Positions 35,901-43,898 of a DNA stretch of 64,000 bases are shown here, piece after piece. A program made the translations under genes and the position numbers. This DNA is from JAHEJE01 sp965216335 (GTDB lineage: Bacteria; Pseudomonadota; Alphaproteobacteria; Rhizobiales; Aestuariivirgaceae). The stretch spans positions 2,914,001 through 2,978,000 of the forward strand of contig OZ244154.1 in assembly GCA_965216335.1 (NCBI GenBank). Reading direction: 5' to 3'. Numbering within the stretch: the stretch's first letter is position 1; each line of letters starts with the position of its first letter. A model generated the notes under the pieces. The model made no database searches. It was not told where the DNA came from and saw only the letters and a program-made list of their open reading frames with translations.

Positions 35901-36587
35901 ATGCCGGTGAATGTTCTGGTCGTAGATGACGAACACGCAATTCGTGAGATGATCAGCTATGCTTTGTCAAAGGCTGGCATCGGCTATGAATTGGCCGAGA
36001 CGGTCGGGCAGGCAGAGCGGTTGCTGGAGGATACAGTCGTCGACCTCGTCCTGCTTGACTGGATGTTACCGGACAAGTCAGGCGTTGAATTTGCCCGACA
36101 ACTTCGCGCGCAGCCGCAAACACAGGAGCTGCCAGTGATCATGCTGACTGCGCGAGGTGAGGAAGAAGACAAGGTCCAGGGCCTCGACGCCGGTGCGGAC
36201 GACTATATCACCAAACCATTTTCACCGAAGGAACTGGTGGCGCGGATCCGGGCGGTTCTCAGGCGGTCCGGAGGGCAGTCTGCCGACGTCATTGTGGCCG
36301 GCGGTATCGTACTCGACACGCTCAGCCGCCGGGTTCGTGCAAACGGCAGAGAATTGCGGTTGAGCCTCAAGGAGTTCGAGTTGCTGCATGTTCTGATCGC
36401 CAGTCCTGACAGGGTGTTCTCGCGCGCGCAGCTGCTCGACCTGGTGTGGCCGCGGAACGTCCATGTTGGCGAGCGCACAGTGGATGTCCATGTCAGCGCA
36501 CTGCGCCGTGCGCTGGAGCCGAACGGCTGTGAGCGTTGTATCCAGACCGTGCGTGGGGCAGGATACCGGTTCTCTGAAAACCGCTGA
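35901..36587 (+). CDS. phoB: Phosphate regulon response regulator PhoB
   Basis: A 228-residue OmpR-type regulator. The receiver domain has the acidic pair DDE at 9-11, phospho-acceptor Asp53 in LLDWMLPDKSG and Lys in ITKPFSPKE. The winged-helix DNA-binding domain (about 130-225) contains LSLKEFELLHVLIASPDRVFSRAQLLDLVW. High likeness to PhoB, and followed directly by phoR. ATG 35901 matches the usual PhoB start; an in-frame extension to 35766 is not like PhoB. It probably activates the downstream pst operon. Confidence 0.92.
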   Translation: MPVNVLVVDDEHAIREMISYALSKAGIGYELAETVGQAERLLEDTVVDLVLLDWMLPDKSGVEFARQLRAQPQTQELPVIMLTARGEEEDKVQGLDAGADDYITKPFSPKELVARIRAVLRRSGGQSADVIVAGGIVLDTLSRRVRANGRELRLSLKEFELLHVLIASPDRVFSRAQLLDLVWPRNVHVGERTVDVHVSALRRALEPNGCERCIQTVRGAGYRFSENR

Positions 36588-36610
36588 GGGAGGACCGGTT
36601 CTTGAGAGCC

Positions 36611-37948
36611 ATGCGACAGGAGTTAGGCCTGCTGGCAGGTATTGCCACGGCGGCATTGCTCGGTGAGCGGGTTTTCGGCCATGCACTATTGTGGTCATTG
36701 GCCGGAGCGCTTGCCTATGTCGGATGGCACACTGCCAACTTGGCGCGTTTGCTCATCTGGCTCGGCCGCCCGCGCATGAAGACCCCGGTGTCGGTCGGCT
36801 TGTGGGAATGGATATTCGACCGGATGCAGGCCATCAACCTGCGGAACCGGCGGCGCAAGCGCGATCTGTTCGGTATCGTGCGCCGATTGCGGCTGGTGAT
36901 AGGCGGCCTTGCCGACGCGGTTGTGTTGCTCGACGATCGAGGTCGGGTGCGCTGGGTAAATCCGGCGGCGAAGCGGCTGCTCGGATTGACCCGCGCGCAG
37001 GCCAGCAAGAAGACTCTGCCGGAGGCCCTGGGCCAACTGCCGCAGCTCGCCCAGCTCGATGCACTGCGCGATCAGGGCACGGTCGACATGCCCTCGCCGG
37101 TCAACGGTGCCATCATCCTGCGCATGGAGCTGTCGGAACTGGCCGGCACCGGCCAGCAGCTGCTGATTGCCCGCGACATCACCAAGACCCACAATCTGGA
37201 ACGGCTGCGCAAGGACTTCGTCGCCAATGTTTCGCACGAGTTGCGCACGCCGCTGACTGTGTTCCGCGGCTACCTGGAAACCCTCGCCGATGAAGCCGCC
37301 CAGCACCCGCATCTTACCGGGCCGGTTGCGCATCTCGACCACCAGGCGGTGCGCATGCAAAGCCTGGTTGAGGACCTGCTCGATCTGTCGCGGGTGGAAT
37401 TTACCGAGCGTGCCTCGCGCACCAGCGCCGTCGCCGTGCCCGAATTGATTGATACCATCATCGAGCAGGCCCGACGGCTTGACGCCTTCGACAACCACGA
37501 ATTCGTAAGCCGCATCGACGCCGCGTTGTGGCTGCTCGGCAACGATGCGATCCTGCGCATGGTGTTCGCCAACCTGATCTTCAACGCCGTCAAGCACAGC
37601 GGTCCGGCCAGCCGCATCGAGATCGATTGGCAGGGCGACGGGGACGAAGCGTTGTTCCGGGTCCACGACAACGGCCACGGCATTGCGTCCGAACATCTGC
37701 CTCGGCTGACCGAGCGCTTCTACCGGGTCGATCCGGGCCGCTCGCGCGCCAGAGGCGGAACCGGCCTTGGCCTCGCCATCGTCAAACATGGCCTTGAACG
37801 TCACGGCGCAGACCTGCTGATCGCCTCCAGCCACGGCAAGGGCAGCACCTTCACCTGCAGCTTCCCGGCAACTCGCGTTACCAAGGCGGCAAGAAAGCCA
37901 GGCGGCCGCCGAGCGATTGCCCGGCGACGTCGCCAATCAGCCGCTTAG
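36611..37948 (+). CDS. phoR: Phosphate regulon sensor kinase PhoR
   Basis: A 445-residue histidine kinase. A short N-terminal hydrophobic region anchors it in the membrane without a large periplasmic domain, as in PhoR. A PAS domain (about 90-190) is followed by the H-box VSHELRTPLTVFRGYLETL, N-box NLIFNAVKHS, and G boxes DNGHGI and GGTGLGLAIVKH. The basic tail (KAARKPGGRRAIARRRRQ) is unusual. It signals phosphate status together with PstSCAB and PhoU. Start at ATG 36611, 23 bases after phoB. Confidence 0.92.
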   Translation: MRQELGLLAGIATAALLGERVFGHALLWSLAGALAYVGWHTANLARLLIWLGRPRMKTPVSVGLWEWIFDRMQAINLRNRRRKRDLFGIVRRLRLVIGGLADAVVLLDDRGRVRWVNPAAKRLLGLTRAQASKKTLPEALGQLPQLAQLDALRDQGTVDMPSPVNGAIILRMELSELAGTGQQLLIARDITKTHNLERLRKDFVANVSHELRTPLTVFRGYLETLADEAAQHPHLTGPVAHLDHQAVRMQSLVEDLLDLSRVEFTERASRTSAVAVPELIDTIIEQARRLDAFDNHEFVSRIDAALWLLGNDAILRMVFANLIFNAVKHSGPASRIEIDWQGDGDEALFRVHDNGHGIASEHLPRLTERFYRVDPGRSRARGGTGLGLAIVKHGLERHGADLLIASSHGKGSTFTCSFPATRVTKAARKPGGRRAIARRRRQSAA

Positions 37949-37980
37949 AGCCTGACCGAAAGGTCCTGATGGCCCCGAAT

Positions 37981-38006
37981 TTAACACAACCTTAACAAAC
38001 GCTTAA
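37981..38006. promoter_or_regulatory. Three TTAA boxes with 11-base period upstream of pstS
   Basis: TTAA at 37981, 37992 and 38003, each pair separated by 7 bases: two overlapping TTAA-N7-TTAA motifs, the consensus for the alphaproteobacterial cell-cycle regulator CtrA. The same array can be read as 7-4-7-4-7 direct repeats (TTTAACA, CTTAACA, CTTAAAA), which is the spacing of a Pho box but with a poor match to CTGTCAT. It lies about 70-95 bases before pstS. Confidence 0.5.
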
Positions 38007-38074
38007 AACACACCTCACATACAACCTTCAGACTTCCCGGATCGAAAACAAAAAAGTCATCAGGGGAGCTCGTG

Positions 38075-38947
38075 ATGAAAGCCAAACTCCTTTCCGTCGC
38101 CGTGGCCGCAACGGCGCTTTTCGGCGCTGTGCAGGCCGAGGCCCGCACGCTGATCCAGAACAAGGGTTCGGACACGCTGGTTAATGTTGCCCAGGCCTGG
38201 GCGGAAGCCTACCGGGAAATCAATCCCGATGTGGCGGTCGCTGTCACCGGCGGCGGCTCGGGCACCGGCATTGCGGCAATGATCAACGGCACGGTGGACA
38301 TCGCCAACGCCAGCCGCGCGATGAAGGACAAGGAGCTCAAGCTGGCCAAGTCCAAGGGCCAGAATCCTGTCGAGCACATTGTCGGCTACGATGCCCTCGC
38401 GGTGTTCCTGCACATGGACAACCCGATCAACGAGATGTCCATCGCCCAGCTTGCCGACATCTACGGCGAGGACGGTCCGACCGGCAGCTGGACCGACATC
38501 GGCACCGAGGTGCCAGGCTGCAAGGACCAGGAAATGGTGATTGTCAGCCGCCAGAACAACTCCGGCACCTATGCTTACTTCCGCAAAGCGGTGCTGGGCA
38601 AAAAGCGTGACTACAAGCTCGGCACCCGCGACATGCACGGTTCCAAGGACGTCGTCGACCTGGTTGAAAAGACGCCCTGCGCGATCGGCTACAGCGGCCT
38701 TGCCTATGCCACCAGCCATATCAAGATGGCCTGCATCAAGGGCGCCGACGACGCGGCGTGCGTTTCGCCGTCCGTCGCCACAGCCTCCGACGGCAGTTAC
38801 CCGATTGCCCGGCCATTGTTCATGTACACCGATGGCGCCCCCGAAGGCGACATCAAGAAGTATCTGGACTGGATCCTCAGCGATGAGGGTCAGTGCATCA
38901 TTCTCAAGAAAGGTTACGCGCCGGTCCGCGCCGTGACCTGCGAATAG
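38075..38947 (+). CDS. pstS: Phosphate ABC transporter, phosphate-binding protein
   Basis: A 290-residue periplasmic phosphate-binding protein with signal peptide (SVAVAATALFGAVQAEA, cleavage about residue 23). The phosphate ligands are in GSDTL, GGGSGTGI, NASRAM and the RQNNSGTYAYF loop, as in the PstS/PBP-like family. It starts at ATG 38075 with GGGGAG six bases before it. First gene of the transport operon. The hairpin after it probably separates its expression from the rest. Confidence 0.92.
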   Translation: MKAKLLSVAVAATALFGAVQAEARTLIQNKGSDTLVNVAQAWAEAYREINPDVAVAVTGGGSGTGIAAMINGTVDIANASRAMKDKELKLAKSKGQNPVEHIVGYDALAVFLHMDNPINEMSIAQLADIYGEDGPTGSWTDIGTEVPGCKDQEMVIVSRQNNSGTYAYFRKAVLGKKRDYKLGTRDMHGSKDVVDLVEKTPCAIGYSGLAYATSHIKMACIKGADDAACVSPSVATASDGSYPIARPLFMYTDGAPEGDIKKYLDWILSDEGQCIILKKGYAPVRAVTCE

Positions 38948-38972
38948 CTAGAGGCGGAACTGGAGCGGGCTT

Positions 38973-38997
38973 CAGGTGCGGGAGCTACCCGCACCTG
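38973..38997 (+). other. 10-bp stem-loop between pstS and phoU
   Basis: CAGGTGCGGG, loop AGCTA, CCCGCACCTG: perfect arms, no T-run after it. It is placed like the hairpins after the two betaine-type binding-protein genes. Probably an mRNA processing or stability element. Confidence 0.65.
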
Positions 38998-39019
38998 ACA
39001 ATGTGTGGAGTTGAAGGGG

Positions 39020-40111
39020 ATGGCTCTTTACGACGAACGTCTGGCCAATGATCTGGCCGCAATCCGCGAGCACGTCGCCAAGGTTGGCGGGCAGGTGGAC
39101 ACGGCACTGGAAAAGGCGGTAAAGGCCGTTCTGGAAGGCCGCGCTGACCTCGCCAACGACGTCATACTGGATGACAATCAGATCAACCGCGGCTTTGCGG
39201 AAATCGATGGCATGTGCCACCGCTTCCTGGCACTGCACTTGCCGTCGGCTGGCCATTTGCGGCTGATTTCTTCGCTGCTGCGGCTCAATGCCGAGCTTGA
39301 GCGCATCGGTGACCACGCGACCACAATCGCTCGTGAGGCCTTGCAGCTGTCCGAGCCGCCGGAAAAGGGATTCCGCGGCACGATCGTGACCATGGCCGGC
39401 GACAGTCAGAGCATCTTGCGCCGGGCCATCAAGGCATTCTCTGTCAACGATGCCGACTTGGCGCGCCAGACCATCGGCGTGTCGGCGCGAGTGCGCCGCG
39501 CCTTCGATCAGGTGTTTCAGGATCTTGCCGGACAGGGCGCCGGAAGCGGCAAGCGCATGCGCGACCTGCTCATCCTGTCGGTGGTGTTCTCCAAGCTAGA
39601 ACGCGTAAGTGCGCGCGCTGAGAACATATGCGAGGAAACACTGTTTGCCATCACCGGCGAAACCCCGCAACGCCGCAAGGTGAATGTCGCATTTATCGAC
39701 CAGACCGACAGGGGACACAGCCGGTTGGCCGAGGCTGTCGGCAACAAGATCGCATCGGACACCTGCACGTGCGCCGCCATGAGCCGCAAACCCGCCAAGG
39801 CGCTTTGCTCCGAGCTGACCGAGTTCATGGAAGCCCATGGCCTGGTCGCCCCGGATGCACCGGGCAAGGCGTTGCCGAAGGACGGTGCCGGTGTCGCCGA
39901 ATACGATGTGGTGATCGCGCTCGAGGGATCGGCCCGCTCGCATCTGCGCGAGCAGCCGTTCCACACCTTGTTCCTGGATTGGGACATCGGCAAACTGCCG
40001 GCCAAAGTCGATAGCTCGACCGCTGTCGATGTGTACTATCCGCTCTACCGCGAATTGACCACGCGGATCCGCGACCTGGTCGAGCGCCTCAACGGCGAGC
40101 GGGGTGTCTGA
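39020..40111 (+). CDS. phoU: PhoU-type protein with C-terminal phosphatase-fold domain
   Basis: A 363-residue protein. Residues 1-215 are a PhoU domain made of two three-helix repeats; PhoU couples the Pst transporter to PhoR. The two metal motifs, usually ExxxDxxxN, read E94-RIG-D98-HAT-T102 and E194-RVS-A198-RAE-N202, so each has lost one ligand. Residues 221-340 (VNVAFIDQTDRGHSRLAEAV...YDVVIALEGSARSHL) resemble the low-molecular-weight phosphatase/arsenate reductase fold, in which CxxNxCRS normally forms the active site; here the cysteines are replaced. Its position before pstC, instead of after pstB, is also uncommon. GGAG precedes the ATG at 39020. Confidence 0.85.
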   Translation: MALYDERLANDLAAIREHVAKVGGQVDTALEKAVKAVLEGRADLANDVILDDNQINRGFAEIDGMCHRFLALHLPSAGHLRLISSLLRLNAELERIGDHATTIAREALQLSEPPEKGFRGTIVTMAGDSQSILRRAIKAFSVNDADLARQTIGVSARVRRAFDQVFQDLAGQGAGSGKRMRDLLILSVVFSKLERVSARAENICEETLFAITGETPQRRKVNVAFIDQTDRGHSRLAEAVGNKIASDTCTCAAMSRKPAKALCSELTEFMEAHGLVAPDAPGKALPKDGAGVAEYDVVIALEGSARSHLREQPFHTLFLDWDIGKLPAKVDSSTAVDVYYPLYRELTTRIRDLVERLNGERGV

Positions 40112-40112
40112 G

Positions 40113-41075
40113 ATGGCCGGTCCGATCGACGATACCGCCAACCGTGCCACCATGGCCGCAGCCGCCAGCAGCAGTCGGGAAGAGTTCGACCGTATAAATT
40201 CCGACTGGGTGATCGACAAGGCGGTTCAGGTGCTGGTGTTCGTTGGCGGCATTTCGGCCATCGTTTTCATCATCGGCATTTTCGTGTTCATCACCCGCGA
40301 AGGCTTCGGCTTCGTTCTTGGCGGCCTCGACCTCGGCCAGTTTCTCGGCTCACCGCGTTGGCGCCCGACCTCGGAATACAATCCGACCTACGGCATCTTG
40401 GCGATGATCGCTGGCACTGCCAGTGTCACCGGCCTGGCGATGATCGTGGCCATCCCGTTCTCCCTCGGTGCGGCCATCTTCATCGCCGAATTTGCCACCG
40501 GCAAGTTGCGCGAAGCGCTCAAGGTGCTGGTCGAGTTGCTGGCCGCCATCCCCTCTGTGGTGTGGGGCTTTATCGGCCTGACCATCATGAACCCGCTGAT
40601 CATCGATGTGTTCGACGTACCGGTCGGACTGAACGTGCTCAATGCCGGCATCATTCTTGGCCTGATGGCGGCGCCGATCATGACGTCGATTGCCGAGGAT
40701 GCCCTCAAGGCCGTGCCGGACCGTTATCGCGAGGCCGCCGAGGCGCTTGGTGCGACCCGGGGCCAGATTGTCTTCCGGGTCGTCCTGCCGGCGGCCAAGA
40801 ACGGCCTGTTGGGTGCGGTGCTGCTCGGCGTCGGGCGCGGGTTCGGCGAAACCATGGCGGTGCTCATGGCCACCGGCCACGCGATCAACATTCCCGACAG
40901 CATCTTCGATTCGGTGCGCGCCCTGACCGCGACCATCGCCGCCGAACTGGGCGAGACCGCCGTTGGTTCGGAACACTACCAGGCGCTGTTCACCATCGGC
41001 ATCTTCCTGTTCATCATCACCTTCTTCATCAACCTGGCCGCCGATCTCATCGTGCGCGGCATTCGCAAGGGGTAG
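40113..41075 (+). CDS. pstC: Phosphate ABC transporter permease PstC
   Basis: A 320-residue inner-membrane permease. The EAA loop is VPDRYREAAEALGATRGQIVFRVVLP (about 205-230), preceded by LLAAIPSVVWGFIGL and followed by GVGRGFGETMAVLMATGHA, all diagnostic for PstC. Six membrane helices are expected. ATG 40113 lies just after the phoU stop; GTG 40104 would overlap it. Pairs with PstA to form the channel. Confidence 0.95.
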   Translation: MAGPIDDTANRATMAAAASSSREEFDRINSDWVIDKAVQVLVFVGGISAIVFIIGIFVFITREGFGFVLGGLDLGQFLGSPRWRPTSEYNPTYGILAMIAGTASVTGLAMIVAIPFSLGAAIFIAEFATGKLREALKVLVELLAAIPSVVWGFIGLTIMNPLIIDVFDVPVGLNVLNAGIILGLMAAPIMTSIAEDALKAVPDRYREAAEALGATRGQIVFRVVLPAAKNGLLGAVLLGVGRGFGETMAVLMATGHAINIPDSIFDSVRALTATIAAELGETAVGSEHYQALFTIGIFLFIITFFINLAADLIVRGIRKG

Positions 41076-41081
41076 GGCACG

Positions 41082-41963
41082 ATGGCAGAGTCCATGTTCA
41101 AGGCAACCGAACAGAACGTCTCCGACGAGCATCGCGATTTCCTCTTCCAGATGCTGTTCCTCGGCATGACGGTGCTGCTCATCGTGCCGGTCGTCATCAT
41201 CCTGTGTACGCTGATCTGGAAGGGCGGCCCGGCGATTTCCTGGGAGTTTCTGTTCTCAGAACCAACCAACGGCATGACCGCGGGCGGTATTTTCCCCGCT
41301 CTCATCGGCACCATCTGGCTGGTCTCGGTGGCACTGCTGGTTTCGGTGCCGCTGGGCGTCGCCGCGGCGCTCTATCTCAGCGAGTATGCGCCGGACAACT
41401 GGCTGACCCGTTTCATCAACTTGGCGATCATCAACCTGGCAGGTGTCCCCTCCATCGTCCACGCCCTGTTCGGGGTTGGTGCCTTCGTCCTTTTTTTCAA
41501 TTTCGGTACAAGCATTCTCGCCGCCAGCCTGACGCTTGCCATCATGACGCTGCCGCTGATTATCGTGGCGACGCGTGAATCGCTGCAGGCCGTTCCCCTG
41601 GCCTTTCGCGAGGCCTGCTGGAACATGGGGGCGACGCGCTGGCAGACCATCCGGCGCGTGGTGCTGCCGAACGCCATCAGCGGTGTCCTGACGGGCGTCA
41701 TTCTGGAAGTCTCGCGCACCACCGGCGAAACCGCACCGATCATGTTCACCGGTGCGGCGTTCTTTCTGCCGTTTCTGCCGCAAAGCGTGTTCGATCAGAC
41801 CATGGCAATGTCACTGCATCTGTTCGTGGTGTCCACCCAGGTGCCGCACGTGCCCGAGCATCTGCCTTATGGCGTTGCCCTGGTGCTGATCGCCATGGTG
41901 CTGATCATGAACGCAACATCGATCGCCCTGCGCATGTATCTCAGGGGGCAAAAGAAATGGTAG
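41082..41963 (+). CDS. pstA: Phosphate ABC transporter permease PstA
   Basis: A 293-residue permease. AGVPSIVHALFGVGAFV, the EAA loop VPLAFREACWNMGATRWQTIRRVVLP and VSRTTGETAPIMFTGAAFF are typical PstA. It starts 6 bases after pstC and overlaps pstB1 by 7 bases, consistent with one translationally coupled operon. Confidence 0.95.
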   Translation: MAESMFKATEQNVSDEHRDFLFQMLFLGMTVLLIVPVVIILCTLIWKGGPAISWEFLFSEPTNGMTAGGIFPALIGTIWLVSVALLVSVPLGVAAALYLSEYAPDNWLTRFINLAIINLAGVPSIVHALFGVGAFVLFFNFGTSILAASLTLAIMTLPLIIVATRESLQAVPLAFREACWNMGATRWQTIRRVVLPNAISGVLTGVILEVSRTTGETAPIMFTGAAFFLPFLPQSVFDQTMAMSLHLFVVSTQVPHVPEHLPYGVALVLIAMVLIMNATSIALRMYLRGQKKW

Positions 41964-42799
41964 AGAACGTCAGCGTCGAGACCGCCGGCACCGTCGAAGA
42001 TCCGGTTGAAATGCCGTCCTCCGCCGATCGTGATCTGGACCGCGTGAACAACAAGCTAGAAGTGCGCAACCTGTCCATCAACTATGGCGGCACATCGGCG
42101 TTGCGCAACGTCAGCCTGGAAGTCCGCGAAAATGAAATCTTCGGTATCATCGGTCCGGCCAATTCCGGAAAAACCTCGTTCCTCAAAGCGCTGAACCGCA
42201 TGGACATGTTCAACCGCAACATGCATGTCAACGGTGAGGTCTACTACGACGGCCACGACACGCGGGCACTGCGCAATGTCTACGCGCTGCGCCGTCGCAT
42301 CGGGGTGGTGTTTCCTCTGCCTGTCGGCCTGCCGATGAGCGTCTACGACAATGTTGCCCTGTCGCCGCGCCTCAACGGCATCAAGGCCAAGGCCGAGCTT
42401 GATGTCATCGTCGAGCGCTGCCTGACCCGTGCTGCGTTGTGGGACGAGGTCAAGGACCGGCTCAATACCCTCGGCAGCCTTTTGTCGGGAGGCCAGCAAC
42501 AGCGTCTGACCATCGCCCGCGCCCTGTCGCAGGACCCCGAAGTCCTGATGCTCGACGAGTTTTCAATCGCCGTTGATCCGGTGACCACTATGCGCATCGA
42601 GGACATCCTGAAGGAACTGCGCAACGAAATCACCATCGTGCTGGTGACCAACCTGGTGCAGCAGGCCCGCCGCCTCGCCGACCGTACCGCCTTCTTCCTG
42701 ATGGGCGATTGCGTCGAGATCGGCGATACCGAGGCCCTGTTTACCGGCGAGGTCACCGATCAGCGGACCAGCGATTACATCGCCGGCCGGTTCGGTTAG
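41957..42799 (+). CDS. pstB: Phosphate transporter ATPase PstB1, degenerate catalytic motifs
   Basis: A 280-residue PstB-like ATPase. The signature LLSGGQQQRLTIARAL (176-190) is intact. Other motifs are altered from PstB norms: Walker A is GPANSGKT (66-73; usual GPSGCGKS), the Q-loop reads VVFPLPVGLPMS with Pro120 in place of Gln, Walker B is VLMLDEFSIAVDP (the DE is kept, but the D-loop SALD is IAVD), and the H-loop is VTNLVQQA with Asn232 in place of His. A 33-residue N-terminal extension is acidic. It is likely to bind ATP poorly on its own Walker side but to give a good signature to a partner. The stop TAG lies within the left arm of a repeat element. Confidence 0.88.
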   Translation: MVENVSVETAGTVEDPVEMPSSADRDLDRVNNKLEVRNLSINYGGTSALRNVSLEVRENEIFGIIGPANSGKTSFLKALNRMDMFNRNMHVNGEVYYDGHDTRALRNVYALRRRIGVVFPLPVGLPMSVYDNVALSPRLNGIKAKAELDVIVERCLTRAALWDEVKDRLNTLGSLLSGGQQQRLTIARALSQDPEVLMLDEFSIAVDPVTTMRIEDILKELRNEITIVLVTNLVQQARRLADRTAFFLMGDCVEIGDTEALFTGEVTDQRTSDYIAGRFG

Positions 42800-43062
42800 A
42801 GCACTTTTCGACAATACAGGATCACTTGATGGAGCCAAATTCCCTCATATGGCAGGCGCGGTGTGCAGCGCGATGCGGTGCATCGGGCAAGCGCCGCAAC
42901 GCACCAGATGGGCGAATTTGGCCCACCGAAGGCCGGATTTCCACGCCCGCTGGACTGCACCATGCTCCGCTTGCGGCCAACCAGGCCGCGGCGCGAACCA
43001 TGGCTCGCCAGCAGACGCGGAAATCCGGTCAAGTGGTCCTGTATTGTCGAAAAGTGCTCTAA
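42796..43062. repeat. Structured inverted-repeat element, copy A
   Basis: A 267-bp element with 34-bp terminal inverted repeats (42796-42829 and 43029-43062, one mismatch). Inside are two further inverted pairs: GCCAAATTC at 42834 with its partner ending 42922, and CCGGATTTCC at 42933 with its partner ending 43028. It can therefore fold as a three-way junction. It lies between pstB1 and pstB2, and its left arm contains the pstB1 stop codon. It has no coding content. A second copy is at 45044-45320. Its size and termini resemble a MITE or a rhizobial intergenic mosaic element. Confidence 0.85.
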
Positions 43063-43078
43063 GAAAGGGATGCCGGCC

Positions 43079-43879
43079 ATGGATGCCCCAGTGGATCAGA
43101 TGCAGACGACCGCCGAGGTTGCCATAGAAACCCGCGACCTCAATCTCTGGTACGGCACCTTTCAGGCCCTGTTCGATGTCGACCTGGATATCCGCCGGGG
43201 CATGATCACCTCGCTGATCGGCCCGTCCGGCTGCGGCAAGTCGACGTTCCTGCGCAGCGTCAACCGCATCAACGAACGCCTTGGCTACGTCACCACCGAA
43301 GGCACCATCAACGTGCTCGGCAACGATGTTTATCGGCCGAGTGTCAATCTGACCCAGTTGCGCAAGCATGTCGGCATGGTGTTCCAGCGCCCTAATCCGC
43401 TGCCTCTGTCGATCCGCGACAACGTCATCTTCAGCTACAAGCTGCACGCCCCCGACCGCAAACGCCTGCACCGCAGCGAGCAGGATGAAATCGTCGAGAC
43501 CGCCCTGCGTCAGGTGCTGCTTTGGGATACCGTCAAGGACCGTCTCGACAGCACAGCCACGCAATTGTCGCTGGAAGAACAACAAAAGTTGTGCATCGCC
43601 CGGCTGCTGCCGGTGCAGCCTTCGGTGCTGCTGATGGATGAACCTTGCTCAGCACTTGATCCGGCTGGCACAAACGCGGTTGAGGAACTGATCTGGGAAC
43701 TGCGCGACAACTACACCATCCTGATTGTCACCCACAACATGGCCCAGGCCCGCCGCGCCAGCGAGGAGTGCATCTTCATGCTGATGGGCAAGGTGGTCGA
43801 ACACAGCCGCACCGACGAAATGTTCGTCACTCCGGCCAAGAAGGAAACCGCCGACTACATCGAGGGCCGTTACGGCTGA
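43079..43879 (+). CDS. pstB: Phosphate transporter ATPase PstB2, degenerate signature motif
   Basis: A 266-residue PstB. Walker A GPSGCGKST (48-56), Q-loop MVFQRPNPLPLS with Gln103, Walker B VLLMDEPCSALDP (183-195) and H-loop VTHNMAQA with His219 are canonical. The signature is not: LSLEEQQKLCIARLL (163-177) replaces LSGGQQQRLCIARAL, losing both glycines. The motif pattern is the mirror image of PstB1. ATG 43079 has GAAAGGG nine bases before it; ATG 43070 is an alternative. Last gene of the pst operon, separated from pstB1 by repeat copy A. Confidence 0.9.
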   Translation: MDAPVDQMQTTAEVAIETRDLNLWYGTFQALFDVDLDIRRGMITSLIGPSGCGKSTFLRSVNRINERLGYVTTEGTINVLGNDVYRPSVNLTQLRKHVGMVFQRPNPLPLSIRDNVIFSYKLHAPDRKRLHRSEQDEIVETALRQVLLWDTVKDRLDSTATQLSLEEQQKLCIARLLPVQPSVLLMDEPCSALDPAGTNAVEELIWELRDNYTILIVTHNMAQARRASEECIFMLMGKVVEHSRTDEMFVTPAKKETADYIEGRYG

Positions 43880-43898
43880 GCTAGAGTATCCGTGTTGG

